Numbered from the stretch's first letter, positions 18,612-28,632 are shown. The stretch is DNA of 29,956 nucleotides from Saprospiraceae bacterium (GCA_016714895.1 JADKBV010000002.1:1-29956), one strand, 5' to 3'. A program made the numbers and translations. Notes: generated by a model from the sequence alone, not told the origin.

Positions 18612-19260
18612 GGAGGGTCGACCATTGCGGCCAACATCGTCAGAATCACGGATTATATTGATTACTCAGATTCCATGGATTTTTATGAGCAGTTTACAAA
18701 ACCAGTTTTTTAATTTTTCACCTGCGAGCCGTAGGTCGCGGTTCCTTCCTATTTTGAGCCCTTTCCGTTGGGCTCAAAATGGCGCGCAACGGTCAGTCAC
18801 ATCCGAAGGAGGGGAATTTCGGTTTGTCGACCAATGTCAGCAGATTATAAACTCCTTTGGTTGTCGTGAACTCCAAAGTCTCCCCTTCCGGGGAGATTTA
18901 GAGGGAATAGCAACGGTCAATGCGAAGCATTGAAAAAACCTTTTTTATCTTACAAAACCCCGGAAGGTTCGACAAAACGCCTAAACCCTAAACTCTTAAC
19001 CCTAAACAGACCTAATATCTTCTCAATTGAAGACATCAGGGCTACACCCCTCAAATTGTCGTTTTTGGATTATTCTATTAAGATGTCAGGGCTACGCCCC
19101 TTTTTCATAAGACGATTTGAAGAGTAGACGATTTGATAAGTTGGGTCGACGCAACCCACGACAATTCTGCTATCTCAAGCTTTTGGCAAAACACCTATAA
19201 ACCCTAAACTCTTAACCATAAACAGACCTAAGACCCAAACCCTAACAGCTAAAACCATCT
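18612..19260. repeat. Composite hairpin repeat, copy R2, leading into TA cassette 1
   Basis: GGGTCGACCATTGCGGCC starts a copy closely matching R1: hairpin A at 18751-18780, hairpin TCTCCCC/GGGGAGA at 18879-18896, CAATGCGAAGCATTG at about 18919, CCTAAACCCTAAAC at about 18979. The copy then continues through two GGGCTA(A)CGCCCC blocks and a second AACCCTAAAC tract into the cassette promoter. The stretch from 18719 recurs from 20526 and from 22201. Confidence 0.85.
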
Positions 19261-19384
19261 CAACCTAAATCTCAACCTTAACCTTCCTGGAGTCCGACCG
19301 TCTCTACCATCTTTCTCAGGTTTTTTACCTGAATTTTTCCTATAAATTACTTTCACAGTCAGACGGTGGAACTTTTTTTATATC

Positions 19385-19413
19385 TTTGGTATTTATAATT
19401 GAAACTAGTTTTG
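19385..19413 (+). promoter_or_regulatory. Promoter of TA cassette 1
   Basis: TTTG at 19385-19388, a 17-bp spacer, then TAGTTTTG at 19406-19413: a good Bacteroidota -33/-7 pair. The antitoxin ATG is at 19431, giving a leader of about ten bases. In cassette 2 the same site reads CAGTTTTG (21181-21188), which changes the first conserved T of the -7 box. Confidence 0.6.
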
Positions 19414-19430
19414 TGTAATAATTAAAATTT

Positions 19431-19664
19431 ATGGAAACCATCATTATCAAATCTGAAGACGATAAAAATACAGAAAAAATCAAAGATTTTTTAAAAGAAA
19501 TGAAAGTTAGTTTTACTTCCAAAAAGAAAAAAGAAAAGCCATACAATCCTGAATTTGTAAAAATGGTGTTGGAACGTGCTGAAAGTGCAAAAAATGGAAA
19601 TACCATCCTTTATGATGAAAAGTTAAAGAAGGAACTATTCGATGGAGTCAACAAAACTCAATAA
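19431..19664 (+). CDS. DUF2683-like antitoxin of cassette 1
   Basis: A 77-residue protein starts METIIIKSEDDKNTEKIKDF and continues LKEMKVSFTSKKKKEKPYNP, EFVKMVLERAESAKNGNTIL and YDEKLKKELFDGVNKTQ. The first half (a short beta strand, a helix, then a KKKKEKPYNPEF linker) fits DUF2683-type antitoxins that accompany YoeB-like toxins. The C-terminal tail after AKNGNT differs completely from cassette 2 (NTVTINPEDLWGSLD). In this family the tail binds the toxin, so the divergence is informative. Shared promoter just upstream. Frame is clean. Confidence 0.65.
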   Translation: METIIIKSEDDKNTEKIKDFLKEMKVSFTSKKKKEKPYNPEFVKMVLERAESAKNGNTILYDEKLKKELFDGVNKTQ

Positions 19665-19764
19665 AAGAAGACTTGATCATTATTTAAAAAATAATGGGTT
19701 CTATTGGGTCGAATTAAGCGATAATGTTTCTTTGAATGGCTTGATTTTGATTTTAAATGAATGA
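19642..19764 (+). CDS. Small ORF between antitoxin and toxin of cassette 1
   Basis: An ATG inside the antitoxin's last codons opens a 40-residue frame, MESTKLNKRRLDHYLKNNGF then YWVELSDNVSLNGLILILNE, ending nine bases before the toxin start. It is not recognised and has no counterpart in cassette 2. It could be a small extra protein, an alternative C-terminus created by a frameshift, or chance. It is at least positioned to couple antitoxin and toxin translation. Confidence 0.3.
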   Translation: MESTKLNKRRLDHYLKNNGFYWVELSDNVSLNGLILILNE

Positions 19765-19773
19765 AAAAGGAAT

Positions 19774-20053
19774 ATGATTTACACTATAGTATTTGAAGGT
19801 AAGGCATTAAAAGATATAAAAAAAAATGACTGCATCAGGAAATAAAGGAGATGTTATCAAATTAGAATCTATGTTGGAAGAATTAAAATTTCATCCATAT
19901 AGAGGCACAGGACATCCGGAACCTTTACAACACCAATTGGTCGGATACTGGAGTCGCAGAATCAATAAAAAAGACAGACTGGTCTATCAGGTAATCGAAG
20001 AACCTGATAAATACGTTGTCATTATTTCAGCATTAGGCCATTATTTTGATTAG
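19774..20053 (+). CDS. YoeB-like toxin of cassette 1, one-base frameshift
   Basis: Starting at ATG 19774 the frame reads MIYTIVFEGKALKDIKK, then hits a run of nine A residues. Removing one A gives MTASGNKGDVIKLESMLEEL, KFHPYRGTGHPEPLQHQLVG, YWSRRINKKDRLVYQVIEEP and DKYVVIISALGHYFD: 92 residues, close to E. coli YoeB in size and layout. The conserved features of the ribosome-dependent mRNA ribonuclease are present: GHPEPL containing the catalytic Glu, RLVY containing the Arg, and the terminal His-Tyr pair. It follows the antitoxin on the same strand. The frame change is in a homopolymer, so it may be a read error. Confidence 0.75.
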
Positions 20054-21205
20054 CCCTAAATAGGATTTTCAAAATCATTCGCATGATTTGTTATATCCAA
20101 TAAACTACTGTCTCACTTTGTTTTATTTGTTGGTCCCGATAAGCTATCGGGATGATAAAACTGAGTCGGGGCGGCGTGAAAGAACAACCATCTTAAGGGT
20201 GAAACCTGCTCAACCTAATCCTCATTCTCAATTAAAGAACTCAGGGCTAACGCCCCTTTTTTAAAGGACGATTTGATGAGTTGGTTCCGAAAACTTTCGG
20301 AATGATAAGCTGATTCGAAACGCGCGCGTGCCGGGAATATCGAGGTTTTTACTCACCCCCGGGCCCCTCTCTAAATAAAGAGGGGTGTGGCTTATGACCT
20401 TAGATTTTGCGCTACGAGGCACGTTTGTTGTGATGCAAAAATAGTTAAAAATATGTTTTACCCCAAGCTTTAAAGCACAAAAAACCAGACCCTGTGCGTA
20501 ATCTGCAGTAACTTTTATATTTCTTCACCTGCGAGCCGTAGTTCGCGGTTCCTTCCCTATTTTGAGCCCTTACAGTTGGGCTCAAAATGGCGAGCAACGG
20601 TCAGTCACCTCCGAAGGAGGGGAACTTCGGTTTGTCGACCAATGTCAGCTGGTAATAACTTCTTTTGGTTGTCGTGAACTCCAAAGTCTCCCCCGCCGGG
20701 GAGATTTAGAGGGGCCAGCAACGGTCAATGCGTAGCATTGAAAAAAACCTTTTTTATCTCCCAAAACCCCGAAAGGTTCGACAACAACGCCTAAACTCTT
20801 AACCCTAAGCAGACCTAATATCTTCTCAATTGAAGAACTCAGGGCTAACGCCCCTCTATTGATCGTCCTGGAATGATTCTACTATGATAACAGGGCTAAC
20901 GCCCCTTTTGTAAAGGACGATTTGATAAATTGGGTCGACGCAACCCACGACTATTCTGCTATCTCAACCTTTTGGCAAAACACCCATAAACCCTAAACTT
21001 TTAACCATAAACAGACCTAAGACCCAAACCCTAACAGCTAAAACCATCTCAACCTTAACCTTCCTGGAGTCCGACCGTCTCTACCATCTTTCTCAGGTTT
21101 TTACCTGAATTTTTCCTATAAATTACTTTCACAGTCAGACGGTGGAACTTTTTTATATCTTTGGTATTTATAATTGAAACCAGTTTTGTGTAATAATTAA
21201 AATTT

Positions 21206-21418
21206 ATGGAAACCATCATTATCAAATCTGAAGACGATACTAATACAGAAAAAATCAAAGATTTTTTAAAGAAATGAAAGTCAGTTTTACGTCAAAAAGA
21301 AAAAGAAAAGCCATACAATCCTGAATTTGTAAAAATGGTGTTGGAACGTGCTGAAAGTGCAAAAAATGGAAATACAGTTACGATAAATCCCGAAGATTTA
21401 TGGGGAAGTTTAGATTGA
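21206..21418 (+). pseudogene. DUF2683-like antitoxin of cassette 2, frameshifted
   Basis: The DNA matches cassette 1 almost base for base up to GGAAATAC. The loss of one A creates a stop after METIIIKSEDDTNTEKIKDF, LKK; two more deletions restore frame by EKPYNPEF. Beyond GNT the sequence is unrelated to cassette 1: VTINPEDLWGSLD then stop. The -7 box upstream is CAGTTTTG rather than TAGTTTTG. Both changes suggest this copy is weaker or dead, unless the short deletions are assembly errors in A runs. Confidence 0.65.
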
Positions 21419-21679
21419 AATAGAAAAAATGCACAAAGAGATTTTGAAAAAATCTATTTGTCAGGCGATAAAATAATTATTAAAAAAGTTGAAAAAATGA
21501 TTCTGGAATTATCCGTAAATCCTTACATAGGAACCGGACATCCGGAACCATTAAAACACAATTTACATGGATACTGGAGTCGCAGAATCAATAAAAAAGA
21601 CAGACTGGTCTATCAGGTAATCGAAGAACCTGATAAATACGTTGTCATTGTTTCAGCATTAGGCCATTATTTTGATTAG
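21419..21679 (+). pseudogene. YoeB-like toxin of cassette 2, N-terminus missing
   Basis: In frame directly after the antitoxin stop, the codons read NRKNAQRDFEKIYLSGDKI, then IIKKVEKMILELSVNPYIGT, GHPEPLKHNLHGYWSRRINK and KDRLVYQVIEEPDKYVVIVS and ALGHYFD. Key residues (PEPL Glu, RLVY Arg, final HY) are kept. No start codon and no first beta strand remain; the first in-frame TTG is at 21458. The last third is nearly identical in DNA to cassette 1, while the N-terminal half is a different YoeB variant. Probably non-functional as written. Confidence 0.65.
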
Positions 21680-22200
21680 CCCTAAATAGGATTTTCAAAA
21701 TCATTCGGATGATTTGTTTTATCCAATAAACTACTGTCTCACTTTGTTTTATTTGTTGGTTCCGATAAGCTATCGGGATGATAAAACTGAGTCGGGGCGG
21801 CGTGAAAGAACAACCATCTTAAGGGTGAAAACTGCTCAATTTAATCCTTAATCTCAATTGAAGAACTCAGGGCTAACGCCCCTCAAATTACCGTTTTTTT
21901 GATTATTTTATTAAGATATAGGGCTACGCCCCTTTTTAAAGGACGTTTTGATGAGTTGGTTCCGAAAACTTTCGGAATGATAAGCTGATTCGAAAACAGC
22001 GCGCGTGCCGGGAATATCGAGGTTTTTACTCACCCCCGGCCCCTCTCTAAATAAAGAGGGGTGTAGCTTGCGACCTTAGATTTTGCGCTACGAGGCAAGT
22101 TTGTCGTGATGCAAAAATAGCTAAAATAAGTTTTACCCCAAGCTTTAAAGCACAAAAAACCAGACCCTGTGCGTAATCTGCAGTAACTTTTATATTTCTT

Positions 22201-22489
22201 CACCTGCGAGCCGTAGTTCGAAGTTCCTTCCCTATTTTGAGCCCTTACTGTTGGGCTCAAAATGGCGCGTAAAGGTCAGTAACCTCCGAAGGAGTGGAAC
22301 TTCGGTTTGTCGACCAATGTCAGCTGGTAATAACTTCTTTGGGTTGTCGTGAACTCCAAAGTCTCCCCTGCCGGGGAGATTTAGAGGGGCCAGCAACGGT
22401 CAATGCGAAGCATTGAAAAACCTTTTTATCTTCCAAAATCCGGAAGGTTCGATAAAACGCCTAAACCCTAAACTTTTAACCATAAACAT
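22201..22489. repeat. Third, truncated copy of the tandem unit (U3/R4), ending in a gene
   Basis: CACCTGCGAGCCGTAG restarts the unit; hairpin A is at 22234-22263, TCTCCCC/GGGGAGA at 22362-22379, CAATGCGAAGCATTG at about 22401. The unit stops after CCTAAACCCTAAAC and TTTTAACCATAAACA (about 22489), where the BNR gene begins on the other strand. There is no TA cassette in this copy. Confidence 0.8.
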
Positions 22490-23558
22490 ATTCCAAACAA
22501 AAAGTCAACATCCCATAAACATTCTGACACATATCACTTTTCGCCGGCATGAAATACCCGGTATCCGTAATTGCTTTTGTCCTCAGGAAACTCAAAACTT
22601 TTGTCCAGGTTTTGCCATTGTCTTCCGAACTCATCAGACCCTGATTGATGCTGCAGAAAATTTTGTTTTTATCCAATGTCATGGAATATATATCCCTTTC
22701 ACTTTTAAGGAAGGTATTGGACGGGTGTTTTGACCATGTTTCACCCCGGTCGTTGGAATGATATAAAACGTATTCCGTTCCGAGATCGTAAACCATACTG
22801 GCCAGCTTCTTAACAATGAGAAGGTTGTTCCGTCCTGATACATCGTGGAATTACCGTTTTTATTGTCGTTTGTCTGATTATTGAGAGATGAGTTTATTTT
22901 CCATGTTTCACCCCCATCGTATGACAAATACACGCCGTTGATGCCGTTTACGATCAGCCTGTCCTGATATACGATCACATTGTGGGCAAATCCAAGTCAA
23001 AAATCCTGTCCCAGCTTTTCCTTTGTTTGCCGTATGATACACGCCGAAAGGAGTTGCTATATACAGGTTGTTTTTATCATCTTCTTTTACCTGCACCAAA
23101 TAATTAACACCTTCAGGAACAGGAATCGGTTCCCAGTAGCCGGCATTAAGTTTTTTATGGAATATACCTGTTCCGTTGATATAAACATATTGACCGGAAG
23201 GACCATTAAATATACCGAAAACTGAATGATGATCTTTAGGTTCTACAGATGGAAAAGCCGTCAACGTATTTTCTTTTTCTGTCTTTGACAAATCACTACG
23301 ATTGAGTTTGTAGATATCGCCAGTTACTTCCTAAGATTATATTGTTATTGTCATAATTTACGGAAATCGGAACAAAGTTTTCAGGTAAGTCCGGGCTTGC
23401 AGGTTGCCATGTTTTTCCTCCGTCATCCGAAAACCATGATGTTGCCGGTAAAACCCACAACAGGATTAAAGTCTTTCATCGGATCCAGTTTCCTGACTTT
23501 GAAAACTACAACTATGAAACAACAGGACACCAACTATTATGCTGCTTAAAATTTTCAT
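22476..23558 (-). pseudogene. BNR-repeat lipoprotein, several frameshifts, 3' end inside the hairpin repeat
   Basis: The ATG at 23556-23558 starts a lipoprotein signal (MKILSSIIVGVLLFHSCS). Reading through several frames gives Asp-box turns: DDGGKTWQPASPDLP, LSYDGGETWKINSS, HSNDRGETWSKHPS and SSEDNGKTWTKVLS. The segment GIFNGPSGQYVYINGTGIFH and VQVKEDDKNNLYIATPFGVY lies among them. This is a sialidase/sortilin-like beta-propeller that would be surface-anchored. There are at least four frame changes (an early one after the signal, others near 22980, 22920 and 22790). The last codons and the stop (TTA on the plus strand at 22476-22478) fall inside the repeat copy R4, so the natural C-terminus may have been cut. 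Confidence 0.7.
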
Positions 23559-23638
23559 AAAATGAATGTTAAATGATTTAATAAATAATAAAAACTATAC
23601 AGCAAATTTAACGCGATTGTAGGCCGGACAGCGCACTA

Positions 23639-23672
23639 TTTTGGTAAATTTTTGGTAAATAATGGTAAAGTT
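23639..23672. repeat. Triple TGGTAAA direct repeat upstream of the regulator gene
   Basis: TTTTGGTAAATTTTTGGTAA, then ATAATGGTAAAG: three TGGTAAA copies, roughly one per 11-12 bp. It lies in the divergent promoter region between the BNR lipoprotein gene and the winged-helix regulator (23710). Regular spacing of one helical turn suggests a possible binding site. Confidence 0.4.
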
Positions 23673-23709
23673 AACGATTTACAAGGGCAGAATCCCTTAG
23701 TTTTGCGGC

Positions 23710-24531
23710 ATGATATCTAAAATACCTTTGCTGATCATTTTATGTCTTTTCTGTCAAAGACCGGTTCAGGCAGCAACATCAGAAGACAAAGAACTTCAGG
23801 TAGTACAACGCAAATCGGTCATCGTCTGTTGCTTTCTTCCGAGATTCAACCTCCAGGTATTACCGGTAAAAATATTACAAGACCATACGTTTGAGATTTC
23901 TTTTGAAAAACAAATCCACGTTACTGCCGATTCTTTGTACAAAATTGTTGAAACAGAATTGTCAAAAGCCGGATTTTGGGATTTTGTCGCAGAACTAAAA
24001 GAGTGTACGACTCAGGAAGTATTTTTGTCATTTATAATCAGCCGGTCCAGGGACACCATTCTGTGCGGGAAGAAACTCGCCGGTGGGGGTGTTATAAAGT
24101 AGAAATTACCATCCTGAAAAAGTCAAATATGATGTGGATGATTTGGATGGTTTTGCCCATAATCCTTGGGTCCTTGGCTATCTATAAGTTTATTCAAAGT
24201 AAAAAATCAAAAACAGAACTTCCAACCAGTAATGATATATGGTCCCTTGGGGGATATCAATTGGTTTGACAGAAAAAAAACTAATTCACCTGAAAAAGTG
24301 AAATACTCACAGATAAAGAATTCCGTTTGCTGACATTATTAATGGAAAGCAAGGATATTGTACAAAGCAGAGACTTTCTCATGAAAGAAATTTGGCTTCC
24401 GGCGGACTCATCGTTGTTGGAAAAAATCTGGACGTACTGGTTTCTAAAATCAGAAAAAATTGAGTTTGGACGAAAGGATTAAAATCACGAGTGTTCATGG
24501 CGTAGGTTATAAACTGGAAATTTCTGAATAA
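23710..24531 (+). pseudogene. Membrane-anchored OmpR-type winged-helix regulator with periplasmic sensor, frameshifted
   Basis: The protein begins with a signal peptide (MISKIPLLIILCLFCQRPVQ). A periplasmic domain of about 100 residues follows (ADSLYKIVETELSKAGFWDF, then EVFLSFIISRSRDTILCGKK). After a frame change come CYKVEITIL, one membrane helix (MWMIWMVLPIILGSLAIYKF) and, in another frame, a C-terminal OmpR/PhoB winged helix (LTDKEFRLLTLLMESKDIVQ, then SRDFLMKEIWLP and VHGVGYKLEISE). The topology (sensor first, DNA-binding domain last and cytoplasmic) is the reverse of ToxR; proteins of this layout occur in Bacteroidota. At least four frame changes break it. It is divergent from the BNR lipoprotein gene and convergent with the WG-repeat gene. 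Confidence 0.75.
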
Positions 24532-24642
24532 ACAGGTGTCCCGACACAAAAAGAGGGTGAAAACTTTCAAAATATGACCAGTCCTGAAACAGGTTTACAC
24601 AAACCTATGCAAAATGGAGTATTAAAATAATTTCCTTAAAAT

Positions 24643-27600
24643 CTATTTTTCTTCTTCACCTTTTTCATTCAGAATAATCGTCTTTTCACCGATGGTTGCC
24701 CTGAATTTACTGTTTGATATAAATTCCAAAGAATCATAAAGGTTGGGCAAAAAAGTAAGGTCTTTCAGGATAATACCGTGTTTTTTGTTTTTTACGCAAG
24801 TGCCGAAAACAGAAGAACCATACAAATAAACTATTTCTTCGTACTGAGGTTCAACAAACACGTCTCCGATAACATTTGCCAATCCGATCAACTCTGTTTT
24901 TGTATCCTGTATTTTAATAAATTGAAAAGCGTACTGGATATAGGAATTATGTCCTGAACTTTGAGCAATTTCCACCCATCTGCTTTTACATCTATATAAA
25001 TTCCATATAACGGGAGATCAGCATCATATTTTTGATTGTTTACATCAAACAGCCTGTATTGTTTTTCATTTTCTCTGATGACAGTCAATTTGTCGGCTGC
25101 TATAAAGTTGCCAAAAAATCTGAATTTTTCTGTGCTTTCCTTTTGGGTGTTTCTGTTGTACAAGCGCCAGAAATTATCCCTTTTTATACCAACATATTGG
25201 TCATTTAAAACCAAAATCTGATCTCCTTCCAGTTCATATACATCCTCCAGGAAATTGTTTTTCACAATATATTTATTTTGGAATATACATATCAGATATT
25301 CACCTTGTTCAAAAATGCTGTCATAAGCTGTCGGATGAAGTGTTTTTTCAATTTTATTAAAAATATAATATTTTTTATCTTTTTTACAGCTATAATGATT
25401 TCCTACTACTTCTATTTCGTCGTATACAAAAGGAAGAATCACTTTTTCTTCCGCATCAATAAATCCTTGATATGAATCAATATGTGCCTGATAAAATCCG
25501 TTGTACCGGGAAAAAAGGTAGTCATATTTTGGTTGAATCACAACCTTAAAATTTTCATCCAAAGTACCCAACAAACCATTGTCTCCTCTGAAGAAAAATC
25601 TTTTTTCTCCGTATATTGGCTCAACATATTCGTAAGATGTCCTTGCCGTGATCGAATCTCTTTCGTATTTTAAATATTCATTTTGGGTTTTGACAATAAT
25701 ATTGTCTGTTGATTGTCCGGCAAATTTATAGTTGACAAATTCCTGATCAACTTGTTTTAAAGAAGGTAAATAATAAAAAATACTTTTGTAGTTTTCTTTA
25801 TCAAGAATAAGGTAATTACCCTGAGGTCTTATGGATAAATAATCACCGGGGATGAGGACGTCACATTTTTCATCCATGACGCCATATTTGCCATTTTGCC
25901 TGAACAAAAACAGTTCTCCGTTGAGCGGAAGCCTGATATTGCAGGACTTTATATCCTGGTATTTATCGGCGGGATACCATTTTTTTTCTTCGGTATGATA
26001 TACGCCGACCAAACCGTTTTTTGAAGCTGAAATCAAAAGATACTAATACTTTGAAAGACGAATCATAGGTATCTAACGGAATCAAAATATTGCCCTCCGT
26101 ATCCAACATTGCTTTTTTTATTTTTCTGGCTGACTTCAAAATATTTTTCATCTCCCCCATGATTTTATCTGGTCAAAAAGGACCTGCCAGAATATTATAA
26201 TTTTATCCAATAAAAGATCGAAGTATAAAGAGTCCTTTGCTAAATAATTTTTTTTAGTTTGAGAAAAAATAGATTTGGCTACCGGTTTAATTTTTTTGTT
26301 GGTTTCGATATTCAGCCAATCATATTTGCCTTTGTCTCTGATGGCAAAAATATTTTCATTTATCTGATAAAGGGGTGTCCGCCTCAATGGTGTACTTTGA
26401 AGTTTTTCTGTCAAAAAGTATATTTCCTGTTCTCCTGAATATAAAAATTACATCACCGTAATAAAAGGCTGAATTTTTAAAAGACCTGTTGTAAGGATTA
26501 AATCCCTTCTATTGATGATGACCAATGAATCTCCGTCATCATATATCCTGTAATCTGATACCCCTTCCTTCAGGTTTATTTCCCTTGACTACTGTTTCAA
26601 CCTTTGAATGATAATTAAAATAGTACAGGCTGTCTTTAATTTTACCGACATATTCATAACCTGATTGGAAAATGGTGTCAAATGTCAAAAAAATCCTTAT
26701 AATCTTTATGACGAATATACATTTTGCATTGTTTGTTTTCACAGGTGATATAATCTTTATAAGTACTTTCCAGATTGAACGGAAAATTTGGCCATTTTAT
26801 TATGGTTTTCCATAAATCACCCTTTTGTATTTAAAAAATCATATTCAAATGACAAAGTTTCTGTTGAGTCCAACCATTCAGCATTTCCGGAATATGTGCC
26901 AGATATCGCCCTTTTTTAAAGCAAATATTATGGATTGATTTAATACATGATATTGTTCGTATAAAAATCAAATAATACTTCTTCTTTGGTATTTATTCTC
27001 TGAATTTCCTTTTTTTCTTAACCAAAGCTGTACCATCAGGAAAAAACACGATATCAGAATAAGATGGTTGTGTTATTTTTCTGAATTGATCCATCCTTTT
27101 TTCCTTGTATTTCATAGGTCAGGATGGCATCACCGTTATTTTGTGTGAAGGGATAAGAATTGATTTGATCACAACGAAAAGTAGCATGCCCTTTTCATTA
27201 ATCATTGTATAATTATCGTCCTGATCATTATAGACATAAAAAGTTTTGAGCCTGACGCAATCTGCCCTTCCTTCAACAAATTTTTGAAAATCCCGGTTAA
27301 TAGTTACGGATAAAGAGTCGTTTACATCAATGATCACATTGCCTTCATGGGTTGAAACCGGTTGCCTTTTGATGGTTTCCAACAGTTGCCTGTTTTGTCA
27401 AAAAAATCAATGGCATATGTTTTTACACCGAGAATATAATTGCCATAGATTTGAAAATAATGATAGTCGCCTTCAATTCGAAGATTGTTTTTTCCTAAAA
27501 GTTTTTTCGTTTTGTCTTTTTTGCTTATCATATAATAAACCGCAGAACTTAGTGCCCGTAATGTATATATTTAACCTGTGGTCTGTCGAGTGCCCGAATG

Positions 27601-28434
27601 GTGCAAAAAGAACAACTGTCAATAACATCCAATGTTTCGTCAAATAAGATACTTTGAGATTCATTTTCACCAATCACATATTTGTCGTTATAATTCATGG
27701 TGATTTGATCAAATGTATACCTTATGCCGTTTTCATCATGTACACTTCCCCGATCTGTCTCTTTTTGGGAGACAAATCCTGTTTGATTGGCGTATAACTT
27801 CTCTTCGCAACTAATTATTTTCTTCATTATTTTCGAAATATGCCATAACATATATTTGTTGTCTTTTTGTAGTAAATATTTTTCATGATTGATTTTTTTG
27901 ATGGATTCATATTGTACCGGAAAATTGATTTCCACCAAAATTTTGTATTCCCATTAACGGGTATTTATCTTTGATGATGATAAGTTTGTTTCTGACATCC
28001 ACAGATTCGATATCCGTGGCATCCCATGTTTGTAACAACTTTCCTTCAACATCGTATAAAAACATTTTAGAATCAATTTCAGCTATAAAATGTCCTCCAT
28101 TTTCACTGATCGTCCTGTATTCCATCGGAATGACAAACTGACTTCTTTGTAGTCCGTAACCCCATTTTTGAAATGCCGGCTACGATAGCCCGCGATAATG
28201 TCGAAACCAGATTTATACCTTCATATACCGATGGTATCAGGGGTATCTTTTAATACTGATCAACCCAAAACGATAATTGTATTCCATTACCGCAATCTCT
28301 TTATCTATGATAGTCAGATTGGACGTTTTATTTTGAAATTCCTTTTGCCACTCAGATGACTGTGCAGTTGCTGACACAGCAAAAATCACCAACAAACATA
28401 GGTCTTTCAAAAATGAAAGTGGAAAAGAAAACAT
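24643..28434 (-). pseudogene. Very large secreted WG-repeat-like protein, about ten frameshifts
   Basis: The frame starts MFSFPLSFLKDLCLLVIFAV, then SATAQSSEW, a signal peptide. It continues by stitching frames for about 1264 codons, with the only long intact stretch at 26036-24888 (382 residues). The repeated pattern is 'xGxxxxxGxxxhxPxxYDxI': NGKYGVMDEKCDVLIPGDYL, NGLLGTLDENFKVVIQPKYD, YQGFIDAEEKVILPFVYDEI and VYGTCVK-like KHGIILKDL. These are WG repeats (short beta units). Segments near the start read MEYNYRFGLISIKR, and the end reads GEKTIILNEKGEEEK. WG-repeat proteins are secreted or surface proteins of unknown role. Frame changes occur about every 350 bases, far denser than in the KAP gene. 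Confidence 0.65.
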
Positions 28435-28632
28435 AAAATATATTTTTTCAATAAATTGTTAAACAGATTTTAATCTGCGAATATCTCCTGCAAATATATA
28501 CCAAGCTTAAGGTATTTGATAATAAATCCCATAAAATCATCACCATCTCTTTATAAAAAACGGGCCAGAAATGAAGTGATTTGAGTATATGTGCCTTATC
28601 CCAACAATCCGGAAAGTATTGAACAACAATAG

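Larger units (their letters stand above)
18719..20525. repeat. Tandem unit U1 (composite repeat plus TA cassette 1)
   Basis: U1 runs from CACCTGCGAGCCGTAG to the same sequence at 20526. After the cassette it carries CCCGATA/TATCGGG (about 20134-20150), GGGCTAACGCCCC, TTCCGAAA/TTTCGGAA, CGCGCGCGTGCCGGG, CCCCTCT/AGAGGGG and a CTGCAGTAACTTTTATATTT tail. All of these recur in the same order in U2. Length about 1807 bp. Confidence 0.8.
20526..22200. repeat. Tandem unit U2 (composite repeat plus TA cassette 2)
   Basis: U2 repeats U1 with hairpin A at 20559-20588, TCTCCCC/GGGGAGA at 20687-20704 and CAATGCGTAGCATTG (one base changed). It has an additional CAAATTACCG block before the second GGGCTACGCCCC. 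Length about 1675 bp; the difference from U1 comes mainly from the divergent cassette core. Confidence 0.8.

Noticed and set aside
17013..22489. Integron cassette array
   Set aside because: No integrase gene, and the repeats are hundreds of bases long without attC-type R-box pairs; kept only as an analogy.
23698..23705. TAGTTTTG as a -7 promoter box for the winged-helix regulator
   Set aside because: It ends four bases before the ATG that begins a good signal peptide, so it would need a leaderless or internally starting transcript. Kept out of the feature list.
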